This document shows, one piece after another, positions 1 through 10,098 of a stretch of DNA of 64,000 nucleotides. This DNA is from Mesostigma viride (taxonomy: Eukaryota; Streptophyta; Mesostigmatophyceae; Mesostigmatales; Mesostigmataceae), in assembly GCA_009746045.1 (NCBI GenBank), contig RPFO01000050.1, positions 1,353,050 through 1,417,049 of the forward strand, written 5' to 3'. The first letter of the stretch is position 1, and every line of letters starts with the position of its first letter. The translations under genes and the position numbers were made by a program. The notes beneath the pieces are model-generated. The model made no database searches. It was not told where the DNA came from and saw only the letters and a list, made by a program, of their open reading frames with translations.

Positions 1-17
1 ATCTTATCAGAAACACA

Positions 18-231
18 ATGCCCACCAATCCATCTCCGCAGGCCGCGAGCGAGAGATAGCAACCTCGCAGCGTCATTCAACCGCCTGATCGGGGCAATAT
101 ACAGGGAGACGGAGGCCGTGAAACGGTACACCAGCAACGTGGCCTACACGAGAGCGCTTACAAAACTATCGGACAAGTACAGGAGAGATGTCGACATATT
201 ATTTGATTCCAAAATCATGAAAAGGCGTTAG
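18..231 (+). pseudogene. Left-arm copy of the 71-aa basic protein, frameshifted
   Basis: This mirrors the intact minus-strand ORF at 12544-12759. The ATG at 18 is preserved, but indels and substitutions in the first 60 nt bring an early TAG into frame. The downstream sequence still aligns to the partner in another frame. It is either a decayed copy or carries a sequencing error. Confidence 0.7.
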
Positions 232-296
232 TAAACCCGCCAATACGCCGCGCGCCGCGCCAACCGATCGATCGGACGCTCGCTGCGTATCCTATT

Positions 297-1165
297 GGTG
301 GATACTCCAAGCGGCCCGGCAAAACGGGTGCACCCCTCCGTTCCACCTCCCCTTTCCGCACTTTCACCCCTATTATTGACCCCCGAAAACCCCTCCTCGA
401 CCCCTTAAAAAAGCCCTGTTCCGGTGTTCCGGCTCCCCCCCCTGGGCCGGTATCATTTGAAAAAAAATTTCTGGGACCGAAATCCTTCGTTTTGGACTTA
501 GCCGTTTTCGGCCCCCTCTCCTCTTCCCCTTTCTCTCCCTCTCCTCTCCTTTCTCTCTCCCTCTCCTTTCTCTCTCCTCTCCCTCTCTCTTCTCCCCTCT
601 CTTCCCGTCCCTATATATCCAGGGGTATAGGGTTCTATTTATTTATTTTTCCTATAAAATCAGTTTTAGAAAAGATACCGGCACGCCATCCCGGAAATAG
701 GATATATAAGACGGTGTCCTATTCACGCCCCACGGTTAAATAGGACGAATAGCCGCCTATATATACCGTTCCTATTCCCGGAGGGGGCGTGCTGGTATCA
801 TTTATAAAACTGATTTTATAGGAAAAATAAATAAATAGAACCCTATACCCTGGATATGTAAAGACGGGAAGGGAGAGGAGAGAGAGGGGAGAGGGAAGAG
901 AGAGGAAGAGAGAGAGAGGAGGCCGAAATCGGCTAAGTCCAAAACGAAGGATTTTGGCCCAGAAAATTTTTTTTTTCAGAATGATACCGGCCCAGGGGGG
1001 GTGGGCCGGAACACCGGAACAGGCCTTTTTCGGGGTCGGGAAGGGGGTTTTCGGGGGTCAAAAAAGGGGTGAAGAGGGCAAAAAGGGAGGGTGGAACGGA
1101 GGGATGCACCCGTTTCGGGCCGAATCGGCGCGGCGCTCCGAGTATCCTCCAATCGGATCGCTCCG
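297..1165. repeat. Nested imperfect inverted repeat, left arm (non-coding)
   Basis: Within the big arm, about 297-742 is an imperfect reverse complement of about 748-1165, centred near 745. Both halves carry the same blocks in mirror order: a GGATACT motif, a C-rich or G-rich tract, GGCCGGTATCAT, the GGACTTAGCCG motif, a CT- or GA-rich tract, and AT-rich TATATA segments near the centre. No ORF of credible composition is present. The whole stretch 240-1500 is non-coding. The CT/GA tracts could adopt unusual DNA structures. It resembles a fused pair of terminal repeats or a bidirectional promoter. Confidence 0.75.
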
Positions 1166-1501
1166 TTCGGCGGGAGATCCACGGGGCGGATGTGAACCGC
1201 ACCTCTCTTCTGGCGCCGTACTCCTAGTATCCACCAATGAAAGGCGCGCGTACTACCGAGTGACCGGGACGGACCTAGACGGTGACGGATGTAAGCATAA
1301 GGCACGTGGCGTCAACGCGCACGGACGCGCCCGGATAGCGGGCTTGGGACTTGGCCGAATTCGCGGGTCCGCGGTCCTAGCTATGCGCATCTAGCTACCG
1401 TGGGAACATGATGGGACTCATTGAATAGGGTTCATACACTCTTTTATTCATAAATAGGCGGGGTTAAAGCACGTATCTCCTATCTACCCTGGCTATCTAC
1501 C

Positions 1502-2670
1502 TCACGCGGCGCGCGCGTCGGCGAGGACGCGGGCCGGGGACACGCCGTCCTCGTGGTATACGGCGGGCACGCCGCGGCTGGGCGGGATGGAGCTGATGCA
1601 CACGGCGCGCACCCAGGTGGACCCGTCCGTCCTCCGCTCGTACTCCAGGAACACGTTGGCATTTGGCCGCTTGGAAAGGCCGGCCCGACGCGCCTCGTGC
1701 GAGGACAGGATCGCAGCGAGCGGAGTGCGAGCGAAGTCCCTCAGTGGGACGAGTCCGATCGTGCGCCCCGGCCGGCCGGCGTGGCGAAAGGTGCGGTACA
1801 CAGTGCCGTCCGGCGCGGTCGCCGGCTCGCTCAGCCAGTAGTCGGCCCCGACGCCGACTTCGTATGACGGGATCACTTCCACGAACTTCCCCGCGGAGTC
1901 GACCCAGCGCGTGCGGCCCTTGGCGTCGTCCTGTCTGCGCACGGTCGGGTCGCGCGCCACGTGCGCGAACACGGACGAGGCCAGGTGTCGCTTGGTCAGG
2001 GGGCCGAATGCGGGCCAGTCCTTGACGCGGTCGGAAAAGTTGGGAAACTCGCTGCCGTCCGTCGTCATCTCGGCGGCGGGCCGCTTCTTGGTCGCGGGAC
2101 GAGGGGCGGGCGCGGGACGAGGCGCGGGCGCGGGCGCCGGCGTGGGCGGGAGGACGGTGTCGGAGCCCTGCGCCCACGTGCCCGTTTCGTGGGACGGCGA
2201 GGCGGGGAAGCCGTAGGCGTCCGCGAACGAGCTGACCGGCGCGCTGTGCTTGAGCGGGCCGACCACTTGGCTGGAGGCGTCGGTGATGTCCGCCAGCAGG
2301 AGGTACGTCCACGGCCCCACTCGCGCGCCTTCGGGGGGCGGGGGAGGCGCGGCGACGAGCGCGGTGTCCGCGGGGCTGTCCGGGGTCGATTCGCCGCCGG
2401 ACGCCGCCCCGGCGCAGTCCGGGTCGATCTCGTCGAGCGTCGGGAAGCTTCCCCATCCCAGGCCCTCCATGATGTCCACGTCCTGCATGGTGCGGATGCG
2501 AGCATAAGATGCGCGAGTGTGTTAGAGGGAAGAATTCGAGGGGCCAGACATGCGCGAGGATGGCTAGATGGGGGAAGAATGCATATGCTCACCTTTTCGG
2601 GGAACAGGCGCAGGATGTCGAAGGACAGTTCGGAGAGGCAGCGCAGGTCGGGCGTCTGTGCGGAATCCAT
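1502..2670 (-). CDS. Hypothetical 352-aa protein with novel C-terminal domain (left copy)
   Basis: Exon 1 is 2670-2593 (26 codons), the intron is 2592-2483 (GTGAGC..CAG, phase 0, about 110 nt), and exon 2 is 2482-1502. The N-terminal third is acidic and Pro/Ala-rich and contains a (PA)n-type linker around residues 130-150. The C-terminal ~190 residues form a domain with DWPAFGPLT, GRTIGLVPLRDF, TWVRAV and AVYHEDGVSPA motifs. This matches the C-terminal domain of the SET protein next door. No signal peptide or membrane segment is seen. AATAAA-type signals lie downstream near 1443-1456 on this strand. Function is unknown; a nuclear or regulatory role is only inference from the SET paralogue. 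Confidence 0.75.
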
Positions 2671-3261
2671 GGAGGAAGAATTGGTGGGGAGAGAGTTGGA
2701 GAGTCGGAGAGAGCTGGAGAGCTGGACTCGAGAGAGCTGGAGAGCAGGATGCCCGGACAGTCCGGTTGTCCTCCTCTTTACGTTTTTCGTGGGCGAACGG
2801 ACGCTCCGGATTCGCCGCGATCGGAGGGTTGCCAATCACCCCCGTGGATAACGCCGATCGTGTGCCAATCACGGCCGACCGTCGGATGGGCCGGGCATCT
2901 CCCGCGCCGCGCCATCGTTACCGTGGAGCTGCGCTAGTATCCACCGTGTATGTTAGTATCCACCAATGGGACGCCGGCGATCCATACCGCGGCCGGACTT
3001 AGCGATTTCGGGACTTAGCCATTTTCGGGACTTTGCGACATTGGGACTGTCCCGGCGTCCTGCTACTCTAACGTCATCGCGCGCGGCCGCGGTCGGGACT
3101 GCCTACTTGGGACTTAGCGTCCTACGTGTGCATGATGTTGAGACTTGAGACGGGAACATGCAGGCAAGGCTTTATTAATCAATAAAATGGTGTTAATCAC
3201 AAGTCGCTATCTACATGTACACATGATAGCCCCCGGGGCTATTCGATAGGATCGTCGCCGC
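2671..3261. other. Non-coding intergenic region, left arm
   Basis: It contains the upstream region of the 352-aa gene (CCAAT and GGATACT motifs at 2936-2970 and around 2830-2880) and several GGACTTAGC motifs (2996-3015, 3110-3120). On the opposite side it contains the 3' end of the SET gene with an AATAAA-type signal near 3175-3185. No credible gene is seen. Confidence 0.6.
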
Positions 3262-4772
3262 TCAGCAGGAGCGGGCGGCGAGCAAGAGCTGGGCGGGCGT
3301 CAGCCCGCGCGCGTGGTACGACGCGACAGTGGGCCGGGCATTGGTCGTCTTGACGAGGGCCACGGCGCGAACCCACTGCGAACCGTCCGCGGCCGTTTCG
3401 GTCTCCAGGATGACGGAGCCGTGCCTCGCCCGGCCGAGTCCGCACTCGTTGAGATCGTCTACGGACGGCAGGGAGGCCAGCGGGGTGGACGGAAAGTCCC
3501 AGGGGCACCAATCCGATCGTACGGCCGATGGCGACGCAGCGGGTGAAGACGGGCGCCGAAGTCGGCCCGTCGGGCTGGGCCAGCCACTCCTCTGGCCGGC
3601 CCAGGCGGGGCTTGAGCTCCGGGACTTCTCGACGCAGTTGCCTCTCGAGTCCTCGTAACGCTTACCGACGAGGACGCACGTGGTGTCCTTCACGAGCGCC
3701 GCCACGACGCGCTGGGTCTGCGGCCCGAACGCGCGCCAGTCGCCTATGCGGGCCGAGAAGTCCGGCAGGGCGGACGGTGCGGGCAGGGCGGACGGAACGG
3801 ACTGGACGGGCAGGGCGTACGGGATTGAGGAGGACGGGACGGATACTCGGGCGGTCTGGACGGACGTCGGCGCGCTCGACGCGCTGGACTCCTGGCGCCG
3901 CGCCGTGCGAGGCCTCTTGGGCACGGGGGGCTGCGCGGGCGCGTCGACCGTATCCGGCGTGGTTGAAGTAGCTGTCGCCGTAGTTGATGAGGAGTTCCTC
4001 CCCCTCGCGGATGTCCCTCAAGGCGTACACGCGGGAGGACAGCAACGCGTCGTTGGGAGTCTTGAACTCGCAGTTCTGAATGCCCCGGCCCTCGTTGTGG
4101 TTGATGAAGGCCGTTTCGTTGCAGTACGTGTCCGCCTCCAGGCACACCGCGTACGTCCGTCCGTCGAAGAGCGTCAGACGGTAGCATCCGTCCGTCTTCA
4201 CCTGGGCGGACGACGTGTCCAGATCTCCGTCTGGCAGCCTGTAGTACCGCACCAGGGCGCCGCCGTACACCCCGATCTCGTCTCCCGCCTTGAAGTCCCG
4301 GCCGGCGAACGCGCCGAACGGGCCGTGCGGGTCGTTAGCCGGGAGCGCCCTGACGCGGATCCGGTCGTTGAGGGAAGATTCGAGCATCCCGAGCTGGGCG
4401 CCCACTTCGAGCGTCGGGCACCCCGGGGTCACGGGGGCCGACACGTATTTTATCTTCTGGCCGCTGCACCCGACCCTGCGGGCCAGGTGCACCTCACTGG
4501 GGAGGTACATCCGAATGTACATCTTTTCCGCGGCGCGCACGTTCTTCTCGAATTCTTCTTCGTGTCGGGGGCGCTTGGCCTGCGTCGGGGAAGAAACGGG
4601 CGATCAGGCGCACGGGCAAACAGGTGAGGGAAGAAACGGTGGGTCAGATCGTGTGTGATAACCAGGGAGACGGGGCGAAGGAAGCCGCGGTTCGAAGGGG
4701 AAGAATTGCTTACCGCGCGGACCTTGGCGGCGGCGAGGGGTTGGGGGAAGAAACGGTAGCAGCCGATGCCAT
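3262..4772 (-). pseudogene. SET-domain methyltransferase fusion, left copy (frameshifted)
   Basis: Same gene as 7983-9498. Exon 1 is about 4772-4714, one C shorter than the right copy. The intron is about 4713-4580 and exon 2 runs 4579-3262. The SET domain is uninterrupted here: AGRDFKAGDEIGVYGG, then FINHNEGRGIQNCEF (cofactor-binding N-H motif), then GEELLINYGDSYF (catalytic Tyr). The frame breaks after the SET domain near 3957, and again near 3640 and about 3500, so the C-terminal domain is scrambled. The breaks differ from that of the right copy, which suggests sequence errors or independent decay of duplicates. Confidence 0.75.
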
Positions 4773-4899
4773 GGCAAAATAGAGAAGTGTGGGAGGCTAG
4801 CTGGGAGCTGGTTTGCTGGAGTGATGGTCGAAGGAATGACAAGACCCGGGTCCTGTGCCCATATGTAGTCCTCGGGTGTCCGGCGGTTACGGGATCGAC

Positions 4900-5250
4900 G
4901 CACGGGAGCGATTGGCGAGATCGACGGTGGGTGATTGGCCGGCGCGGACGGGCCTGGACGGACGTATCCACGGCACGCCAATCACGGGCACGCCAATCGG
5001 GCGAGCCAGTCCCGATCGGACGGCTGCCAATCCCCCGGGCCGCCAATCGGACGAGCCAATCCCGTCCGGTGATTGGCCCTCTTCTGGACGGGCCTGGACG
5101 GGCGTATCCACGGCACGCCAATCGCGGATCCGCCAATCGGACGGGCCAATCTCGCCCGAGTGATTGGCCGGCCGCGATCGGGTCCCACAAGAGATAGGAT
5201 GGTCGGATGCGTGCCACGTGGCGCATATTGATTGGCTGGCGTCTGATCGC
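4900..5250. promoter_or_regulatory. CCAAT-box array between divergent genes, left arm
   Basis: About 13 copies of GCCAATC or its complement GATTGGC lie within ~350 bp, in both orientations, with GTATCCACGGCACGCC repeats. The array sits between the SET gene (minus) and the 149-aa gene (plus). A TATA-like GGGTATAAG is at 5273-5282. This looks like a shared bidirectional promoter; CCAAT-binding NF-Y is the usual reader of such boxes in eukaryotes. Confidence 0.6.
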
Positions 5251-5380
5251 CCATCGCGCCATCCCGTCCGATGGGTATAAGTTCTTGGGGGGTGTTCGGA
5301 TCTCGTCACCAAGCTCTCCGCTCTCCGCAGCTCGAAAAAACCCGCAGCCCTCTCCCATTCTTCTCCAAAGCCCCCCAAAA

Positions 5381-5828
5381 ATGGCCCCGCACCAAGGAGT
5401 CCGCCCGCAGGCAGGCGAATTATTCCATCACGGGACGCTTCCTGGCCGAGCCATGGCGCAACCATCCTCTCGTCACGAAATCATTCGAGGATGAATTCGC
5501 AGCGTTCGCCGAAACGCTGGAAGACCTCCCTATTCCTCCCTCAGGCCAGAGGGTGGATATCGTCGAGGTGGACGCTGGCTCTTCCGCCGCGTCGCCCGTA
5601 AAGTCGTTCTACGACCTCCAGAGGGTCGTTTCGGCCCTTCGTTTTGCCCGCGCCGCGAAGAGGGCACGGGTGAACGCGCCGATTGTCGCTGGCGATGCGC
5701 CGGTTGACGGCGATGTGGCGGGCGCAAGTGACGCTCGGCCCAAGTCTCCACGCGCTGACGTGGATTGTGAGTTGGTGGGCGAGATCGTGACGGCCTCCAG
5801 TGGCGAGAAATTCGTTGTCGCCGAGTGA
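5381..5828 (+). pseudogene. 149-aa protein, left copy (2-nt deletion after start)
   Basis: Mirror copy of 6929-7378. The ATG at 5381 is followed by a 2-nt deletion, so the annotated start runs out of frame. The remaining codons (LAEPWRNHPLVTKSFEDEF through the C-terminal KFVVAE) are intact and identical to the partner. An AATAATAAAG-like polyadenylation signal follows near 5890. Confidence 0.7.
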
Positions 5829-6259
5829 ACAATGACCCTGGAAATCCCGACTGACGGGATCCACGGAGGCCATTAAATGAAATGGATTGAATAATAAAGC
5901 GATTGTTACCCCATTCTTGTGTGAATGCATGTCCACGTAGATAGGATCGCGCGGAATCTAGGATGGCATGACAAGTGGCATGTTCATAGAGATCCTAGAT
6001 TCTGTTCAGGCTGTTCAGGCAATCCGATCCCGCTGACGTCATCGTTGACCATGATGCAATATAGGATTTTGCGACGGAAAACGGCCACGTGGCACGCGCG
6101 GAAGTAGCGTGTAGTGTATCCAGGGTACGGATCACGGAATCGAAAGAGTACGGCCCAAAAAAAAATCTAAAGCGCATAGTATAAAATGAAGAATCTCAGA
6201 TACGGTGGATCCTGGGATGTCCAGGGAGGTGTCAGAGATCCGAATATTCGATCGTAACC

Positions 6260-6490
6260 GTCGCCTGAACAGGATCTGGGACGTCCAGGGACCCTTGGGT
6301 GTACGGACATGACGTCATCTGCTGACGTCAGCACGCCGAGTCGTCGAGTGGTGACGTCACCAGGTGCCAGCGGAGAAAGCCCGCCCAGGCACCTGGTGAC
6401 GTCACCACTCGACGACTCGGCGTGCTGACGTCAGCAGATGACGTCATGTCCGTACACCCAAGGGTCCCTGGACGTCCCAGATCCTGTTCA
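6260..6490. promoter_or_regulatory. Palindrome centre with clustered TGACGTCA octamers
   Basis: Each arm next to the 19-nt loop carries three TGACGTCA-type palindromes (contexts ATGACGTCAT, CTGACGTCAG, GTGACGTCAC) within about 60 bp, so six surround the centre. Further copies lie at ~6040 and ~6715. TGACGTCA is the classical CRE/bZIP site. The stem can form a perfect cruciform. It could be an origin, a resolution site or an enhancer; sequence alone does not decide. The flanks 5829-6260 and 6490-6928 are the 3' regions of the 149-aa genes and hold nothing else recognisable. Confidence 0.6.
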
Positions 6491-6928
6491 GGCGACGGTT
6501 ACGATCGAATATTCGGATCTCTGACACCTCCCTGGACATCCCAGGATCCACCGTATCTGAGATTCTTCATTTTATACTATGCGCTTTAGATATTTTTTTT
6601 GGGCCGTACTCTTTCGATTCCGTGATCCGTACCCTGGATACACTACACGCTACTTCCGCGCGTGCCACGTGGCCGTTTTCCGTCGCAAAATCCTATATTG
6701 CATCATGGTCAACGATGACGTCAGCGGGATCGGATTGCCTGAACAGCCTGAACAGAATCTAGGATCTCTATGAACATGCCACTTGTCATGCCATCCTAGA
6801 TTCCGCGCGATCCTATCTACGTGGACATGCATTCACACAAGAATGGGGTAACAATCGCTTTATTATTCAATCCATTTCATTTAATGGCCTCCGTGGATCC
6901 CGTCAGTCGGGATTTCCAGGGTCATTGT

Positions 6929-7378
6929 TCACTCGGCGACAACGAATTTCTCGCCACTGGAGGCCGTCACGATCTCGCCCACCAACTCACAATCCACGTC
7001 AGCGCGTGGAGACTTGGGCCGAGCGTCACTTGCGCCCGCCACATCGCCGTCAACCGGCGCATCGCCAGCGACAATCGGCGCGTTCACCCGTGCCCTCTTC
7101 GCGGCGCGGGCAAAACGAAGGGCCGAAACGACCCTCTGGAGGTCGTAGAACGACTTTACGGGCGACGCGGCGGAAGAGCCAGCGTCCACCTCGACGATAT
7201 CCACCCTCTGGCCTGAGGGAGGAATAGGGAGGTCTTCCAGCGTTTCGGCGAACGCTGCGAATTCATCCTCGAATGATTTCGTGACGAGAGGATGGTTGCG
7301 CCATGGCTCGGCCAGGAAGCGTCCCGTGATGGAATAATTCGCCTGCCTGCGGGCGGACTCCTTGGTGCGTGGGGCCAT
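6929..7378 (-). CDS. Hypothetical 149-aa protein (right copy, intact)
   Basis: The ATG at 7378 opens a complete ORF. The N-terminus is basic (APRTKESARRQ); the middle is acidic with FEDEFAAFAETLEDLP; there is a helical segment SFYDLQRVVSALRFARAAKRAR with a basic cluster; and a C-terminal ELVGEIVTASSGEKFVVAE. No family is recognised. It has no intron, unlike its neighbours. It shares the CCAAT-array region with the SET gene, from which it diverges. The TATA-like element on this strand lies near 7480. A small nuclear or regulatory protein is possible but not shown. Confidence 0.7.
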   Translation of the reverse strand: MAPRTKESARRQANYSITGRFLAEPWRNHPLVTKSFEDEFAAFAETLEDLPIPPSGQRVDIVEVDAGSSAASPVKSFYDLQRVVSALRFARAAKRARVNAPIVAGDAPVDGDVAGASDARPKSPRADVDCELVGEIVTASSGEKFVVAE

Positions 7379-7539
7379 TTTTGGGGGGCTTTGGAGAAGA
7401 ATGGGAGGGTGCGGGTTTTTCGAGCTGCGGAGAGCGGAGAGCTTGGTGACGAGATCCGAACACCCCCCAAGAACTTATACCCATCGGACGGGATGGCGCG
7501 ATGGGCGATCGACGCCAGCCAATCAATATGCGCCACGTG

Positions 7540-7870
7540 GCACGCATCCGACCATCCTATCTCTTGTGGGACCCGATCGCGGCCGGCCAATCACTCGGGC
7601 GAGATTGGCCCGTCCGATTGGCGGATCCGCGATTGGCGTGCCGTGGATACGCCCGTCCAGGCCCGTCCAGAAGAGGGCCAATCACCGGACGGGATTGGCT
7701 CGTCCGATTGGCGGCCCGGGGGATTGGCAGCCGTCCGATCGGGACTGGCTCGCCCGATTGGCGTGCCCGTGATTGGCGTGCCGTGGATACGTCCGTCCAG
7801 GCCCGTCCGCGCCGGCCAATCACCCACCGTCGATCTCGCCAATCGCTCCCGTGCGTCGATCCCGTAACCG
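7540..7870. promoter_or_regulatory. CCAAT-box array, right arm
   Basis: Mirror image of 4900-5250, with the same density of GCCAATC/GATTGGC motifs between the 149-aa gene (minus) and the SET gene (plus). It is conserved between arms with almost no changes. Confidence 0.6.
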
Positions 7871-7982
7871 CCGGACACCCGAGGACTACATAGTGGGCAC
7901 AGGACCCGGGTCTTGTCATTCCTTCGACCATCACTCCAGCAAACCAGCTCCCAGCTAGCCTCCCACACTTCTCTATTTTGCC

Positions 7983-9498
7983 ATGGCATCGGCTGCTACC
8001 GTTTCTTCCCCCAACCCCCTCGCCGCCGCCAAGGTCCGCGCGGTAAGCAATTCTTCCCCTTCGAACCGCGGCTTCCTTCGCCCCGTCTCCCTGGTTATCA
8101 CACACGATCTGACCCACCGTTTCTTCCCTCACCTGTTTGCCCGTGCGCCTGATCGCCCGTTTCTTCCCCGACGCAGGCCAAGCGCCCCCGACACGAAGAA
8201 GAATTCGAGAAGAACGTGCGCGCCGCGGAAAAGATGTACATTCGGATGTACCTCCCCAGTGAGGTGCACCTGGCCCGCAGGGTCGGGTGCAGCGGCCAGA
8301 AGATAAAATACGTGTCGGCCCCCGTGACCCCGGGGTGCCCGACGCTCGAAGTGGGCGCCCAGCTCGGGATGCTCGAATCTTCCCTCAACGACCGGATCCG
8401 CGTCAGGGCGCTCCCGGCTAACGACCCGCACGGCCCGTTCGGCGCGTTCGCCGGCCGGACTTCAAGGCGGGAGACGAGATCGGGGTGTACGGCGGCGCCC
8501 TGGTGCGGTACTACAGGCTGCCAGACGGAGATCTGGACACGTCGTCCGCCCAGGTGAAGACGGACGGATGCTACCGTCTGACGCTCTTCGACGGACGGAC
8601 GTACGCGGTGTGCCTGGAGGCGGACACGTACTGCAACGAAACGGCCTTCATCAACCACAACGAGGGCCGGGGCATTCAGAACTGCGAGTTCAAGACTCCC
8701 AACGACGCGTTGCTGTCCTCCCGCGTGTACGCCTTGAGGGACATCCGCGAGGGGGAGGAACTCCTCATCAACTACGGCGACAGCTACTTCAACCAGACGC
8801 CGGATACGGTCGACGCGCCCGCGCAGCCCCCCGTGCCCAAGAGGCCTCGCACGGCGCGGCGCCAGGAGTCCAGCGCGTCGAGCGCGCCGACGTCCGTCCA
8901 GACCGCCCGAGTATCCGTCCCGTCCTCCTCAATCCCGTACGCCCTGCCCGTCCAGTCCGTTCCGTCCGCCCTGCCCGCACCGTCCGCCCTGCCGGACTTC
9001 TCGGCCCGCATAGGCGACTGGCGCGCGTTCGGGCCGCAGACCCAGCGCGTCGTGGCGGCGCTCGTGAAGGACACCACGTGCGTCCTCGTCGGTAAGCGTT
9101 ACGAGGACTCGAGAGGCAACTGCGTCGAGAAGGTCCCGGAGCTCAAGCCCCGCCTGGGCCGGCCAGAGGAGTGGCTGGCCCAGCCCGACGGGCCGACTTC
9201 GGCGCCCGTCTTCACCCGCTGCGTCGCCATCGGCCGTACGATCGGATTGGTGCCCCTGAGGGACTTCCCGTCCACCCCGCTGGCCTCCCTGCCGTCCGTA
9301 GACGATCTCAACGAGTGCGGACTCGGCCGGGCGAGGCACGGCTCCGTCATCCTGGAGACCGAAACGGCCGCGGACGGAGCGCAGTGGGTTCGCGCCGTGG
9401 CCCTCGTCAAGACGACCAATGCCCGGCCCACTGTCGCGTCGTATCACGCGCGCGGGCTGACGCCCGCCCAGCTCTTGCTCGCCGCCCGCTCCTGCTGA
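7983..9498 (+). CDS. SET-domain lysine methyltransferase fused to a novel C-terminal domain (right copy)
   Basis: Exon 1 is 7983-8042 (20 codons), the intron is 8043-8176 (GTAAGC..CGCAG, phase 0) and exon 2 is 8177-9498. After a basic linker, the SET domain spans roughly residues 90-220. It has the SET start motif, FINHNEGRGIQNCEF and GEELLINYGDSYF; no post-SET cysteines are seen. A Pro/Ser linker follows, then a ~165-aa C-terminal domain with DWRAFGPQT, GRTIGLVPLRDF, AQWVRAV and SYHARGLTPAQLL. SET enzymes transfer methyl groups from SAM to lysine, usually on histones. One G is missing near 8456 relative to the left arm, breaking the frame early in SET; the rest is open. A chromatin-modifying role is inferred from the family. 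AATAAAG lies at ~9585. Confidence 0.8.
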
Positions 9499-10098
9499 GC
9501 GGCGACGATCCTAACGAATAGCCCGAGGGGCTATCATGTGTACATTTATTATAGCGACTCGTGATTAACACCATTTATTGATTAATAAAGCCTTGTCTGC
9601 ATGTTCCCGTCTCAAGTCTCAACATCATGCACACGTAGGACGCTAAGTCCCAAGTAGGCAAACCCGGCCGCGGCCTCGCGCGATGACGTTAGAGTAGCAG
9701 GACGCCGGGACAGTCCCAATGTCGCAATTAAAGTCCCGAAAATGGCTAAGTCCCGAAATCGCTAAGTCCAGGCCGCTGTATGGCTCGCCGGCGTCCCATT
9801 GGTGGATACTAACATACATCGGTGGATACTAGCGCATCTCCACGGTAACGATGGCGCGGCGCGGGAGATGCCCGGCCCATCCGACGGTCGGCCGTGATTG
9901 GCACGCGACCGGCGTTATCCACGGGGGGTGATTGGCAACCCTCCGATCGCGGCGAATCCGGAGCGTCCGTTCGCCCACGAAAAACGGGTAAAGAGGAGGA
10001 CAACCGGACTGTCCGGGCATCCTGCTCTCCAGCTCTCTCGAGTCCAGCTCTCCAGCTCTCTCCGACTCTCCAACTCTCTCCCCACCAATTCTTCCTCC
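9499..10098. other. Non-coding intergenic region, right arm
   Basis: Mirror of 2671-3261. It holds the polyadenylation signal of the SET gene (~9580), GGACTTAGC motifs (9640-9770), two GGTGGATACT motifs (9797-9830), CCAAT-type boxes and the 5' leader of the 352-aa gene. No gene is seen. Confidence 0.6.

Noticed and set aside
933-1394. ORFs of 89-146 aa in the inner inverted repeat
   Set aside because: They run through C/G-rich mirrored promoter sequence and have no start context or conserved composition.
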